This document shows, piece after piece, positions 25,145-35,455 of a DNA stretch of 54,228 nucleotides. This DNA is from Paramacrobiotus metropolitanus (taxonomy: Eukaryota > Tardigrada > Eutardigrada > Parachela > Macrobiotidae), in assembly GCF_019649055.1 (NCBI RefSeq), contig NW_026570537.1, positions 1 to 54,228 of the forward strand. The letters are read 5' to 3'. Every line of letters starts with the position of its first letter. Positions within the stretch are counted from its first letter, which is position 1. The notes under the pieces were generated by a model that saw nothing but the letters and a program-made list of their open reading frames with translations, was not told where the DNA came from and did no database searches. Both the position numbers and the translations under genes were made by a program.

Positions 25145-28100
25145 ATGACTTTGTTTTCAGATCTCTTAAACGGACTGAACTACACAAACCTTCGCGCAAT
25201 GTCAAACGCTTCCGGAATGACCAAAAGTGATATCACGTTGCTGCTGGATCGATGTTGTCCTGGCTGGGACAATTGGGAGTGGAACGAGCCATGCACGGCT
25301 CCACTTTCCAAGGCACTCCTGGAAGAGAAGGAGGCGAGGCGCAATGTGCAGATGTCCCTTTGCATGGAGCTGCGGCGTTATTTTCACAAGAAGAAGCAAA
25401 AAGCGATGATATTTTATGGCCGCTGGGAAAATAGCTCGCAATGGGTGATTGTGCACAAAGAAGCTGGCATCGTGCGCCTGAAAGATTTCTCCATTGATAC
25501 TTTGCCCGGAAAACGTGACTCTTTTTATCAAAACATGCCACAAAGCGGGAAAGCGGTCTTGGACAAATGGTACGAAGTGGCTGATTTTTTTTTCCTGCAT
25601 ACGGACGCGCAAACAAATATTGTCAGGCTCGCTGGCTTCGAATATTTTGAGCTCTGGAAGAACCGTGCTCAGTCTGCGTCTTTTGATAAGGCGAACTTCA
25701 TAGAAGCGATCTTGGAAATATATGCTGCTCTCCGCCCAACCGGATACGTTCTTGTGGACGTTTCTAATCCTAATGACTGTCTGCAGAATCCTCCATCAGA
25801 GACTATGAGTACGCCTCCCAGAGATGAGCGGAAAGTGACTGAAAAGAAACCACCTCCGCGGCTCCAGAAAGGCTCTGAAGCAGAAAAAAAGCTGCAAACG
25901 GAAAAAATGGACGAACTTTTCCCGAACTGGAGTGATCCAGCAGAGTTTACTTGCTACACATATCCACCGGTGTACGAGCCGACATATCAAGGACCGACCG
26001 AGAAGCGTTTGCAGCTATATGTACATCGTCACAAGACGCTTATGGAAAAGCTTGATGTAGAAATTTCAGCGATGGTCGATGAAAAACATCAAAGCTCAGA
26101 GATAATACAAGCTCGCAAAACGAAAAAAGAGCGGGAGATAGCAGATGCAAAAGATCGGAATTATGGACTGAAGAAAGCAGTAGATAACGCGAAAGGATCG
26201 GCAGCCGAATCTCTTGTATTAATGGGACTAAAGCGGGCATTTGCTCGCCATAAAGAAAAAGCGTTTATTCTCACGAGTTGGGATTTTCCCACAGGTAGCG
26301 ATGGTGCGGAATTCAGTGAAAGGTACAAGCAAGTTCGTGCACAGCAATCAGCCATAACCAGTGTGCCGCTTCCTGATCCGGCTAGCTCATCGAGTGCAGA
26401 AAACGTGGTGGCTTTTGGAAGCCCAAATTTTTCGACCCTTGATAGCAAAAAGCCAGATGGTGCAAAGACTAGATCTTCCCTTCCGGATGTGGACGTCCTT
26501 GTTATTCACAAACATGGATTGACAGTTTTCGAAGTGAAATCCGCGGAAACCGTTGAAAGCCGCCGCAAAGCTACCGAGCAGCTTGATACCATACTCTGCG
26601 CCTTCAAAGCATACGGTATTGACACGCAATACATCAAGTCTTTTATATTCTATCAGTCAAGCGACGCTGCCATCCGCGAAACATCGTTGCCTCACAATCA
26701 AGTGGACAAAACATGGTTGGAGAAGCTGTCAACTCCCACACCTACGAACCAAATTTGTCCTCTGGTCGATTTGTGGCCGGCGTCGGAAGAACCAGCTTTC
26801 ACCTTTGATAATTACAAACAGGCAGTGGAGAAGATAGTGATGCCGAAAATTTTAGATTATTCTATCCTAAATGGATATGACAAGTTGGAGCTAGCTTTGC
26901 TACCTAAACTGGCATTACCGCCTCCACCGGATATTTTCCCAAAAGTTAATCAAATGCAGCAAATCAAGCGAAAACCTCGCGGATTAAGACCAGTTTTTTT
27001 CTTAAACTGCGAGCAACAAGACATATGGAACGGTGGCAGTGAACGTTTTATGTACGGTGAAGCAGGAACCGGGAAAACCATTTTGCTGCAGTACAAATGC
27101 TTAGAATTATTGAAATCATCCAGCAAGGATAAGGCGATCATTTTGGCACCGCCGAAGTTAGCAACTCAATACGAGGATTTTTTACTGCGTACGCATGAAA
27201 TTGAGTCAGACCGCTTACGGATTGTGCATGTGTCTAAGGATGATCCTTTCCTGTCCAGAGCACGTCAAATTATCAGTGCATTTTTGCCATGCCATGTGTT
27301 CATTGATGAAGGACATTTGTGCTTTTTTGGAATGGCACAAGAGCTGTATCTGATGTGGAAATACAAGCGTGATAATCATAAAGCCAGTCTTCCGCTGTCC
27401 CGTGAGCTGCACTTTTGGGCAGCTGCACTGCCGGATAGCTTTACTGGTGACCTTTTGGACACACTGCCGTGCACAGAGCTAAAAGTATCCCTGCGGTCTG
27501 CTCGAAATCTTCAGCTGCGTCCCGCTAGCGACAGCAATCTGCTGTTTGACCTGAACGTTTACGGTGAATTGATTGATGGTGAGTACATAGTCATACCACC
27601 GGGGAAGCATGACGTGACAGAACAACTGCATAAAATGGTGATCAAGTCAGCAAAGCGGTTCAAAAGTCTGGGAATTCAGGAAAACAGCATTGCTGTCATC
27701 TCCTCCGCAGCGGTTGAATATACAAGCAATCTGGAAACAGGACTCAAAAGGGAAATGCGGCAGCTTCAATGTTACACCGGTAACTACGATTCGGCTACGC
27801 CCTTCTCAGATCCCCATGCCCTTAACAACACCCACGATATACATTCTTTGGAATTTCAAGCAGCCATCACCATATGTGACCCCGACAACAGAAACATGGA
27901 CTTATCCAAGTTTGATGCCGCAGAGCATGCCAGAAGCCGGGGAGTGATCGGTTTGTCCATTATACGGTGCTTGCCTGTTTACCGGGATGCAAAGGCTGAC
28001 GGGTTGGTATTTACGAAAACGGGTCAGCGAGCGGATTTGCTAATTTACGAATCCGCCGGAAAAGTGATGCACGGTTGGCATTTTGCTGGCAGATACATTC

Positions 28101-28438
28101 GTGCGTCCAACCCGTGCCTCCTGCTAGCAGAAGCCTTCAAGCGCTCGGCTGACGATTTGCTTAAAAAATTGGAAACACTAAATCAGAAGCAGAAAAGGTT
28201 CCGCATTATCCGCTACGCACGAAGTGTCCCAGGTCAGATCAACCAAGAGAAAAATCCAGGTGCCCAGTATGTCTTTGTTTTCCCACACGCCACAACGCTG
28301 TCTCGGCACGATCTGGATACTCTGTTCACACCCGGCATTATGGTTCGTTTGATGTGTGTAGTGTTTAACGCTAGCGGGAAGCGAGAAGTTGTTCATCCAT
28401 ATACTGGAAGTGTTCCGGACTACGATGATGAATTTTAG
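25145..28438 (+). CDS. Intronless NERD nuclease-like / SF1 helicase protein, 1097 aa
   Basis: One uninterrupted frame. The ATG at 25145 is the first after an in-frame TAA at 25130-25132. Residues 1-230 are unrecognised; 230-345 are charged and partly coiled-coil-like. A NERD (nuclease-related) domain spans about 350-545: Gly/Glu element GSAAESLV (351-358), LPDVDVLVI (446-454) and VFEVKSA (461-467), with D450, E463 and K465 in PD-(D/E)xK positions. Helicase region about 610-1000: Walker A GEAGTGKT (638-645), AIILAPP (664-670), Walker B VFIDEGH (718-724), VSLRSARNL (781-789, like SF1 motif IV), HSLEFQAAI (900-908, like the UvrD-type motif V) and ARSRGVIGLSI (929-939, in the motif VI position). 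Residues 1000-1097 are unassigned. No signal peptide or membrane span is seen. All visible catalytic positions look intact, so it is probably functional as a nucleic-acid-dependent ATPase with possible nuclease activity. Codon third positions are mixed, unlike RANBP3. Confidence 0.85.
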   Translation: MTLFSDLLNGLNYTNLRAMSNASGMTKSDITLLLDRCCPGWDNWEWNEPCTAPLSKALLEEKEARRNVQMSLCMELRRYFHKKKQKAMIFYGRWENSSQWVIVHKEAGIVRLKDFSIDTLPGKRDSFYQNMPQSGKAVLDKWYEVADFFFLHTDAQTNIVRLAGFEYFELWKNRAQSASFDKANFIEAILEIYAALRPTGYVLVDVSNPNDCLQNPPSETMSTPPRDERKVTEKKPPPRLQKGSEAEKKLQTEKMDELFPNWSDPAEFTCYTYPPVYEPTYQGPTEKRLQLYVHRHKTLMEKLDVEISAMVDEKHQSSEIIQARKTKKEREIADAKDRNYGLKKAVDNAKGSAAESLVLMGLKRAFARHKEKAFILTSWDFPTGSDGAEFSERYKQVRAQQSAITSVPLPDPASSSSAENVVAFGSPNFSTLDSKKPDGAKTRSSLPDVDVLVIHKHGLTVFEVKSAETVESRRKATEQLDTILCAFKAYGIDTQYIKSFIFYQSSDAAIRETSLPHNQVDKTWLEKLSTPTPTNQICPLVDLWPASEEPAFTFDNYKQAVEKIVMPKILDYSILNGYDKLELALLPKLALPPPPDIFPKVNQMQQIKRKPRGLRPVFFLNCEQQDIWNGGSERFMYGEAGTGKTILLQYKCLELLKSSSKDKAIILAPPKLATQYEDFLLRTHEIESDRLRIVHVSKDDPFLSRARQIISAFLPCHVFIDEGHLCFFGMAQELYLMWKYKRDNHKASLPLSRELHFWAAALPDSFTGDLLDTLPCTELKVSLRSARNLQLRPASDSNLLFDLNVYGELIDGEYIVIPPGKHDVTEQLHKMVIKSAKRFKSLGIQENSIAVISSAAVEYTSNLETGLKREMRQLQCYTGNYDSATPFSDPHALNNTHDIHSLEFQAAITICDPDNRNMDLSKFDAAEHARSRGVIGLSIIRCLPVYRDAKADGLVFTKTGQRADLLIYESAGKVMHGWHFAGRYIRASNPCLLLAEAFKRSADDLLKKLETLNQKQKRFRIIRYARSVPGQINQEKNPGAQYVFVFPHATTLSRHDLDTLFTPGIMVRLMCVVFNASGKREVVHPYTGSVPDYDDEF

Positions 28439-28789
28439 TTTTTGGACTATGTTACCAGCTACACAACCCCATGTGAGCTATTTTAAAATTTAAGATACAG
28501 CTTGGTGTAAACAATACTTACTGGCCAACAGGAGAACTGAGAGACCATCATTAGTTTTACAATTGGGCATAAGTTGATAACTGAATCGACAGACTTCCAG
28601 TCTTCTTTGCATCTCTAGTTTTGCCGTTTTAATGTTTGCATTGAGTGATCATCTAAGGTTTTGGAAATTCCTAGCAGTTTCTTAATGTGGATGTGTATCC
28701 AAATGTGCTGTATAGCGCCAAGTTTACACATGCCAGATGGTCAACCCTGGTATAGTCCAGTGGAAGTCATGTAGCACTTTGATTGTGTT
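28439..28789. other. Downstream flank of the NERD-helicase gene
   Basis: No AATAAA was seen close to the stop; the first lies at 28866-28871, inside the following repeat. No inverted repeat matching the upstream flank was found, so there is no direct sign that the gene is bounded by transposon ends. Confidence 0.4.
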
Positions 28790-29879
28790 TCGTAAATTAA
28801 GTACCGTCGCCATTGGATAAGAATCGGATCTCGTTAAATTGTCTTTTACATATCAATAATTTAATAATAAAACCATTCAAATAGATACGAGAGCACCAAA
28901 CTAAAATAATTGAGTTTTTTTCTTAAAACATCTTATACGAGTAAATTATGGACGGTACAAAACTATGGACAGAAACTGATATTGGTTATCACGATCTATT
29001 TACCATGTGCAGGATGTTGTTGAAATTACATATTAATCTATCATGCAAATTGTATCCGACAACCTGCCGTTCTATCGGCCGAAATGTCATCATTCGGGTC
29101 GAAGGTATTTTGCAATTTCTGATAGGCATTTGGCGGCTTTTGGCCACACTGACTACAACCAATTGTTTTCACATTAATACCTCATCAATGCGAAGTTTTT
29201 AGGAAAAAAATAATTGGTTTGAAAGTTAAAAAGATAACGACGATAAACATCTAAGCACATCTACGCAGAACCTAAATACATTTTCATTACAAAAATTTGA
29301 AAAAATATGAAACAGATCAAAAAAAAACTTGAACCGGTTTCGATGACCGGTTTAAGAAACAGGAGTGAACTGTGAAATATGAGAAAATTTAAAGTGTCCT
29401 CAGAAATCGATGGCTCTGTCAAACAGTGGCCAAATTTAAACAGTTACTGCATATTTGTCCGATACGTCCATCTGGCCTCGTTGCTGTCGTCACACATCGG
29501 AGACGTTGGGGCCCCGTTGGTAGACAGTGCAAACCAATAGGGGACCCGGCATCTCCGACATAGGGTCAACACTGCATCATATCCCAGCGCTTGTTGCAGC
29601 AGGATTCTGTTTTGCTATGGTTAGAGCAAGCGCAGTAAATATTTTACACATAATATACTGCAGAACACGAAATGCGGCGTACTGATGTTGCTGAACCGAG
29701 AAGTACAGATACTCTGCCTGGCGGTTTAATGACTACAAAGTAGTTCTGCTGAATTACGATATACTAATGGCAACTCAGACAACCGGCAAGCGAATGAAAG
29801 CATGGAACAAAAAATCGCCAGAAGACAATCAACTGATCTTGGCGCCCGATAGGAAACGAAGGCTCGTTGAATGTATTGA
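28790..29879. repeat. R-A block copy 5, long form
   Basis: It aligns over more than 1 kb with 41400-42500. The 5' extension at 28800-29330 is seen clearly only in these two copies. The conserved stretch lies at 29521-29562. The block is split at 29877 by an inserted inverted-repeat element and again at 30487 by element C. Confidence 0.75.
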
Positions 29880-30448
29880 CGGGGGAAAGCTTTCAACTTG
29901 TCGCGCGATTCACTGCCCACACATAGTATCATTAGATTCCTCGGAATTCAGGGAATTTGTTGTCGCGCAAAAGGTTTCTCCCAAGCAGTAAACTGAAGCT
30001 GCAAAACTTCGAAGAACCCTACATTGTAAAGATGGCTGAAAGCAATCTTGACGTCAGCTTGCGATGGTCGAAATCCAACAATGCGGCGTTGCGTCTGTAC
30101 AGCTGTTTCGTACGTATGGAGGCGTGATGACTCGCTCAAAAATTCACAGCTCACTAGATCTCGCTGGCAATAAGCGGTGTAACGGTGAGCGGAGAACACA
30201 GATGCGATTTAACAGGCGCGCTTACAGTCATGCAACGTAAGATTATGCGTAGAGTTGATGAGCGTCGCAAGCTGACGTCTCACATCAATCAGCCATCTTA
30301 ACTTTGCTGGGTTCTTCGAAGTTTTGTAGCTTCAGTTTACTGCTTGGGAGAAACCTTTTGCAGGATAACAAATTCCATAAATTCCAGGGAATCTAATGAT
30401 ACTATGTGCGGGCAGTGAATCGCGCGACAAGTTGAAAGCTTTCCCTCG
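29880..30448. mobile_element. 569-bp long-arm inverted-repeat element (PIF/Harbinger-like or foldback)
   Basis: Arms of about 170-185 bp (29880-30065 and 30281-30448) are reverse complements with few mismatches, around a spacer of roughly 220 bp. The ends are CGRGGGAAAGC. TGA is present on both sides (29877-29879, 30449-30451). The R-A copy at 13976-13987 shows the unoccupied site with a single TGA. A 3-bp duplication fits PIF/Harbinger, but no transposase is present. Confidence 0.7.
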
Positions 30449-30493
30449 TGAGTAAGGTTTGGAGGTTCGTCTGCCGTACCAGCCGGTAGCCTA

Positions 30494-30582
30494 CAGTGGA
30501 CTTCATAAATGTGGTTACGGATAGCCACCCGTATGCATAGCGCTATCGGCTTTAAGTGTAACCACATTTATGAAGTCCATTG
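30494..30582. mobile_element. 89-bp TA-flanked MITE
   Basis: Arms of 25 bp match 24/25 (CAGTGGACTTCATAAATG at the left end) around a spacer of about 39 bp. TA flanks are 30492-30493 and 30583-30584. The empty site is present in element C copy 2 at 46403-46404, where the sequence reads straight through with a single TA. The features fit a Tc1/mariner-type non-autonomous element. Confidence 0.85.
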
Positions 30583-30621
30583 TATTTCGGATTGCATACG
30601 GTAGAAGCTCCGTAGTCCGTA

Positions 30622-31669
30622 CAAGCTTGTCCCGTAATTTCCATCGTAAAGATACAGCTAGCGCGAAATTTGCGCTTGAAACGATGGCCACGTCACTACG
30701 CTTATCTGATTGCCTAAATCCGCTCCATAGTTAGATTGTCCATTACCACACCGACAGCTTCTTGGCCAACTTACGCCAGGCAGTTACTGTTATTCTCAAT
30801 TTCTCATTGAATTATATGGCGTCAGGCCCGTCGCGAGACCCCTGTGCAATTTTCAAGAAAAAAACCCCTCCTACAGTTTACATCGGAAAATTTTTCTGAA
30901 TACACCATTGGATTCGTCGTGAAATTCTAAACAAAACGGTTGAGGCCGATTTTTGAAATTCGCATTCCCTCCCAGACCGTTGCTGCGGGCGGTCGCCAAT
31001 GCGACAGCCCAATTCTTGGGGCATTCCCCCCTGGCCCCCAAGGGCAGTCAAAGACACCTTCTCGGGCCTTTTTCAGTGATACAATTAGTATTTCAAGCGC
31101 AAATGGTTTCTCTATTTCTGAGGGGTCAGGGGGGAAAGCCCCAAAACTTGGGTTGAGACATAGGCGACCGCCCGGGTGGACGTGCTTGGGGAGGAACGAA
31201 TTTTGAAATTTGGCCTCAACCTTTTTGTTCAGAATTTTACCGCGAGTTGAGGAATGTTTTCAGAAAAAATATGCTATAAAAACTGTAGGAGAAGTGTATT
31301 TTTGAAAGTGCACGGGGGAATTCCCCAGAAGTCAGGCTGTCGAATTGGTGACCGCCCGTAGTAAGGGTCTAGGGGGAAATGCGAATTTCAAAAATCGGCC
31401 TCAACCGTTTTGTTCGGAATTTCACGACGAATCCAATGGTGTATTCAGAAAAATTTTCCGATGTAAACTGTAGGAGGGGTTTTTTTCTTGAAAATTGCAC
31501 AGGGGTCTCGCGACGGGCCTGTATGGCGTGTACCAAGCCACCAGCCAGCCAAATGCATGTTACGTGTTTAAACCGTGTGGCGTGGCGCGCCGTAGTACGG
31601 ATTTACGCGCAACACGTAAATTTGTAATGTTCGCTGTTCTGATGCGATGGAAATTACGGGACAAGCTTG
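30622..31669. mobile_element. TA-flanked MITE (about 341 bp) split by a hAT-type element
   Basis: The ends begin CAAGCTTGTCCCGTAATT on both strands, with at least 25 bp of near-perfect inverted repeat. TA flanks are 30620-30621 and 31670-31671. Element C copy 2 shows the unoccupied CCGTACATAG sequence near 46431. Removing the inner hAT-type insertion and its target copy leaves about 341 bp. Confidence 0.8.
30823..31521. mobile_element. 699-bp non-autonomous hAT-type element
   Basis: The terminal inverted repeats are CAGGCCCGTCGCGAGACC. They extend into inverted arms of about 190 bp (30823-31015 and 31335-31521). An exact 8-bp target duplication TATGGCGT lies at 30815-30822 and 31522-31529. 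An 8-bp duplication with ends starting CAGG is typical of the hAT superfamily. No transposase is encoded. Confidence 0.85.
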
Positions 31670-32059
31670 TACATAGAATCGCACGGCGTCAGATAAGCAG
31701 TACGTTAGCAGGATGAAAACTGCTTCAGATCTTTGTGCTGTTACACTTTGGTCACGTACAGCAACGAAAAAATTAATCGAGTCGAGTGCGCACGAGGACG
31801 TGACCACCCTGCTAACGGTCGGCGGTCTGAATGCTCAAAAAAGGTCCACGGGCAGCATACGCTGGCCTGCCATTCACTCATGTATCTGAGCCGTTGCAAG
31901 CATCCGCGTAAGGCGGATAATTTTTACGTTCGATTCCGGGTTGTTTTACGTCCGTTCGCGACGTTAGCAGCTCTAACCTAGCGTCGTGCGGTGACGGGTT
32001 CCATATGGAACCGTAGCCGAATGGAACACAAACCGTGCAATCTGAAATAGGCTAGTATC

Positions 32060-32940
32060 GCAAATTTCGTCCGTGTAAACTTCGGGTGTATATGTGTTGT
32101 CAGTGGTTTGTGAACTGTGCCACGAAATACCACTATTATCGCCGCTGTTGCCATTTTGGAGAAAAAATATAAATAATGTTTTTTCAAGAAAATATAAACA
32201 TTTTTCTCCCCCGAAACGTTGACGTATTTTTATTTTATTTTAACACACGGAAGAGTTTGTAGGCTAACATTACGTTTGCGCAATAAGAAATTTTTAACCC
32301 TGTGGTGGATCGGACTATCAGCATATTTACACTTATAGCAGTTTCATTGACCCGATTGTGATTTATTTAAATAGGCGGTGGCTGTTCGCCCGGGACTCTG
32401 GACGAGGAGCCATTGCGTTATTTATTTGGTTTCGTTGAGCACATTGTAATCTTTCCAATTTTTATTGCACTTTTTGGTATGCTATCCTCTGTATTTATTT
32501 AAAAATATTACATGCATATGCCAGATAAATAGCGTATCAAATACATAATTTATACTAACTCAGAAATATTCCATACCACAGGAAATCGCGGAGAAAGGCT
32601 AAGTACGCTTGCAGTTGACAGGTTCCAATCACTAATGTACAGACGATAGGCATGCGATTTATACACTACGTGGACAATCTCTCGATTGTGTAGCGGCAGG
32701 TTCGGGATAAGAAAGAGGAATACTGGGATTTGAATAATTTCGGATTTGTGTATATAAAAGGAATAATAATGGTAGGGGAAAGAATTTTGTGAGTGTTTGA
32801 AGGACATGAAAGGTTGTGGGTGTTCCTTTACTACAGTTGAGACCTTGAAAATTGCGCGTTTAGTCTGTAACTTTCCATAGGTTTACACAGTCATTTTGGT
32901 AGTAGCAATTTGTGTAGTAGTAATTTGTGTAGTTAAGAAA
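32060..32940. other. Intergenic DNA, no gene seen
   Basis: This is AT-rich sequence that partly continues R-block similarity near 32060-32230 (compare 9690-9980). Nothing further was recognised. Confidence 0.35.
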
Positions 32941-33411
32941 GTTGATTGCTTAACGGAGCGAACTATTATGTTTTGCACTGATAGTCTTGGATGTGTAGTA
33001 ACAGGTGGTTTGTATATGGGATGTAGGCTGGGACGTACATTAAAAGGTTGTTCGAGAAAATGTTTGGTTTAATTGGTTTGTTGACTGGATTTTTTGAGTC
33101 CGGTGGGTATATTAGAAGCTGAGGAACGTTGTGTTTGAGTCATTATGGATTTGACGAAGTATAATGTTTTTCTTGTTGGTTATTTTCTGGTGGCCGGTTT
33201 AGCTTTTTGGAAGCGTCCTGATTTAGGTTGTTGTTTTTTGTTTGGCTTTGGTCTTTTTCGGTTGAGTATAGTTCAGTAAGTTCTCTTTCATAGATAGTTC
33301 CTTTTAAGTAGTGTTTTCTGTTAATAAAATAATGGAAACTGGTTGTGATAATGAAGTAGTGATGATGTTAGACATGAAAATGTTAAGTTAAAAAACAAAA
33401 ATGTTAACTTA
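32941..33411. repeat. Left arm of the inverted repeat flanking the Helitron relic
   Basis: This arm is the reverse complement of 34437-35009, minus about 100 bp. It contains a + strand copy of the Helitron gene's start region (AATAAAATAATGGAA near 33324). It is therefore an inverted duplicate of the element's 5' region. Confidence 0.7.
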
Positions 33412-33429
33412 ACAGGGTCAGCAAAACAC

Positions 33430-34605
33430 AACAATTAGGACAAAATCGTAAAGTAATGCTTAAGAAAAGATCCGGACAACCATTACACATTACCATACTC
33501 TGTAGATGTCGTTTAGCACCATTATAATATGCTTGACTACCTCGTGTAACCTTTCCAATTTTTGGATATAAAAACTAAACAACGCTTTTATTACCTAAAT
33601 CTTTCCCTTTACAAAAATCGTCATTTTTAAGAACATAATTAATCGTCCGTTCTACCTGATCCCGTTGATAAAGGTTTTGAGCTCGAAAAAGTATGAGCAA
33701 TCTTTTTGAAACCTATTGTCTGCACTTAAAAGACGCAATTTAAAATATTTTTCAGGTGAAATACTATAAGGCCGATCATCAATTAAACCACCATAACCAA
33801 ACGGAAATAGATTAGGATACGCTTCTTCTTCTAATCGAGTTTGTGATTATCCAGTTTGTGATTTCCAGTTCCAGATTAAATTAGAAATCAAAATATCAAG
33901 CGCCTTATAGACAATGTTAAAAAAAATCAACAGAATAAAATTTTAATGCCTTTTCGACTACAATTATCAAAATCGTTTTTTTTAACCTGACATACAGCTA
34001 ATAAACAATCTGTAGCCGAACGAGGTAGCAAACATTCGAAATTTTCACTAGGATCACTAGTTACTTGAAATAGTTGCCCTACACATTTTGTTAAGCTATT
34101 CTTCAAACGCAATATTGTCGAAAAAGGCTGTACTAAACGCATTGCCTGGACATCCATGTAACCAAAATTATTTAACCAATTTTCTCTACCAATATCTAAA
34201 CAATTCCGCCGTAAATCGTAAACACAAAGATTAAAACTTTTATGCTTATGTAAAGTCATACATCCTGCACATAGCCTAGTATCAGCTTTTGAATCACTAT
34301 GTAACATGTCTGAATTATCACCAATCAAATTAGATGCAACTAAAATATTGCAACAATCGCACGGCACATAAGCAACCATGACCTTTTTCCAATAATTTTT
34401 TTCAATCATACCAGAAACGCACCACCTTTAATATACCGATTACATTTTTGTTTTTTAACTTTTACATTCTCATATCTGGCATCATCGCTACTTCCTGCAT
34501 CATCCTCCGTGCTACAATTACCGTCAGTTTCTATTTTGCGTTTTTTTTTCTATAATCACGCATATACTCACGCATGTAGTTCTTACGATCACAATCACCT
34601 TCCAT
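33430..34605 (-). pseudogene. Helitron Rep/helicase N-terminal relic
   Basis: Helitrons are rolling-circle transposons encoding a Rep nuclease and PIF1-type helicase. On the minus strand, an ATG at 34605 opens a short basic segment (YMREYMRDYRKKN), then a stop. A 160-codon frame at 33927-34409 has paired cysteines (CDCC, CAGC) and the motifs MRLVQPFSTILRL and ECLLPRSATDCLL of the domain preceding Helitron_like_N (DUF6570-type). Beyond frame breaks come YPNLFPFGYGG, YFKLRLLSADNRFQKD and RGSQAYYNGAKRHLQSM, diagnostic of Helitron_like_N. Several stops and frameshifts are present. It ends abruptly near 33430, before the Rep catalytic motifs and the helicase. Confidence 0.85.
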
Positions 34606-35009
34606 TATTTTATTAAAAAGCAATATTTAAAAGAAAACAATGTATGAAAGAAAACTTAAAAGCCATACTCAACCTAAAAGGACTTACCAAAGCCAAACAA
34701 AACACAACAACTTGAATCAGTACGCTTCCACAAATCCATACTGGCCGCCAAAAAATAACCAACAAGAAAAACATTTTGCTCACTGTATATACTTCGTCCA
34801 CTCCATAATAACTCAAACACAACATTCCTCAACTTCTTATATACCCACCGAACTAAAAAAATCCAGTCAACAAACCAATTAAACTAAAAATTTTCTTGAA
34901 CAACCTTTTAATGTACGTCCAAATTTACTTCCCATATACAAACCACCTGTTTCTACACATCAAAGACTATCAGAGCAAAACATAATAGTGTGCTCCATTA
35001 AGCAATCGA
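34437..35009. repeat. Right arm of the inverted repeat flanking the Helitron relic
   Basis: This arm contains the true upstream and start region of the minus-strand Helitron frame. Its reverse complement appears at 32941-33411. Confidence 0.7.
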
Positions 35010-35307
35010 TTTCTCGAAATTTCTTGAATTTTCCACAATAATCCATCACTATCTACCACCACAACTCATAACCCGCAACACACTCCACTACCTGTAACAC
35101 TTCGTTAAACACTCAAATACGAACAACCAGAAAGTCGAATACGTTTAAGCCGAAATATGCAAAACTCCCCACTATCTTCACCCTATTTCAACATTAACCT
35201 TTCTTTATTATCACTTTCCGTCAAACATATCACCTTTAATATATTTACTATATTATTAAATTCTCTATTCAGCACTTAATATTGCTACCTCTTATAATGT
35301 CCTCATA

Positions 35308-35365
35308 CAATATGCTCCAGCAATGTGCCCCTACATATGTAGGAGCACATTGCACGAGCATATTG
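35308..35365. repeat. 58-nt palindrome
   Basis: Two 29-nt arms pair at 26 of 29 positions with no loop, centred on CTACATATGTAG. The sequence is short and unspaced, so it would form a cruciform or a strong RNA hairpin. Confidence 0.75.
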
Positions 35366-35432
35366 GATTACGTTTGTTTGGATACTACAGTTCCGTTTTT
35401 CTCCTCCAAGAACCGATGAAACCGATGCAATA

Positions 35433-35455
35433 TGCTCCTACATAATGTAGGAGCA
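35433..35455. repeat. 23-nt perfect palindrome related to the one 70 bp upstream
   Basis: TGCTCCTACAT and its complement flank a single A. Both the sequence and the preceding CAATA resemble the outer and central parts of the 35308-35365 palindrome, as if one were an internally deleted copy of the other. Confidence 0.7.

Larger units (their letters stand above)
30489..32052. mobile_element. Element C, copy 1 (TA-flanked, carries three nested insertions)
   Basis: The terminal inverted repeat is GCCTATTTCAGATTGCA, flanked by TA at 30487-30488 and 32053-32054. The second copy at 46400-46822 is 423 bp. Copy 1 is 1564 bp, and the excess is accounted for by three insertions: an 89-bp MITE in the left end, a TA-flanked element at 30622-31669, and a hAT-type element inside that one. 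The right part, 31672-32052, is about 94 percent identical by eye to 46434-46822. Neither copy encodes a recognisable protein. Confidence 0.75.

Noticed and set aside
25202-25616. Long antisense frames of over 120 codons opposite the NERD-helicase gene
   Set aside because: They are shadows of the coding strand; they lack domains and overlap each other.
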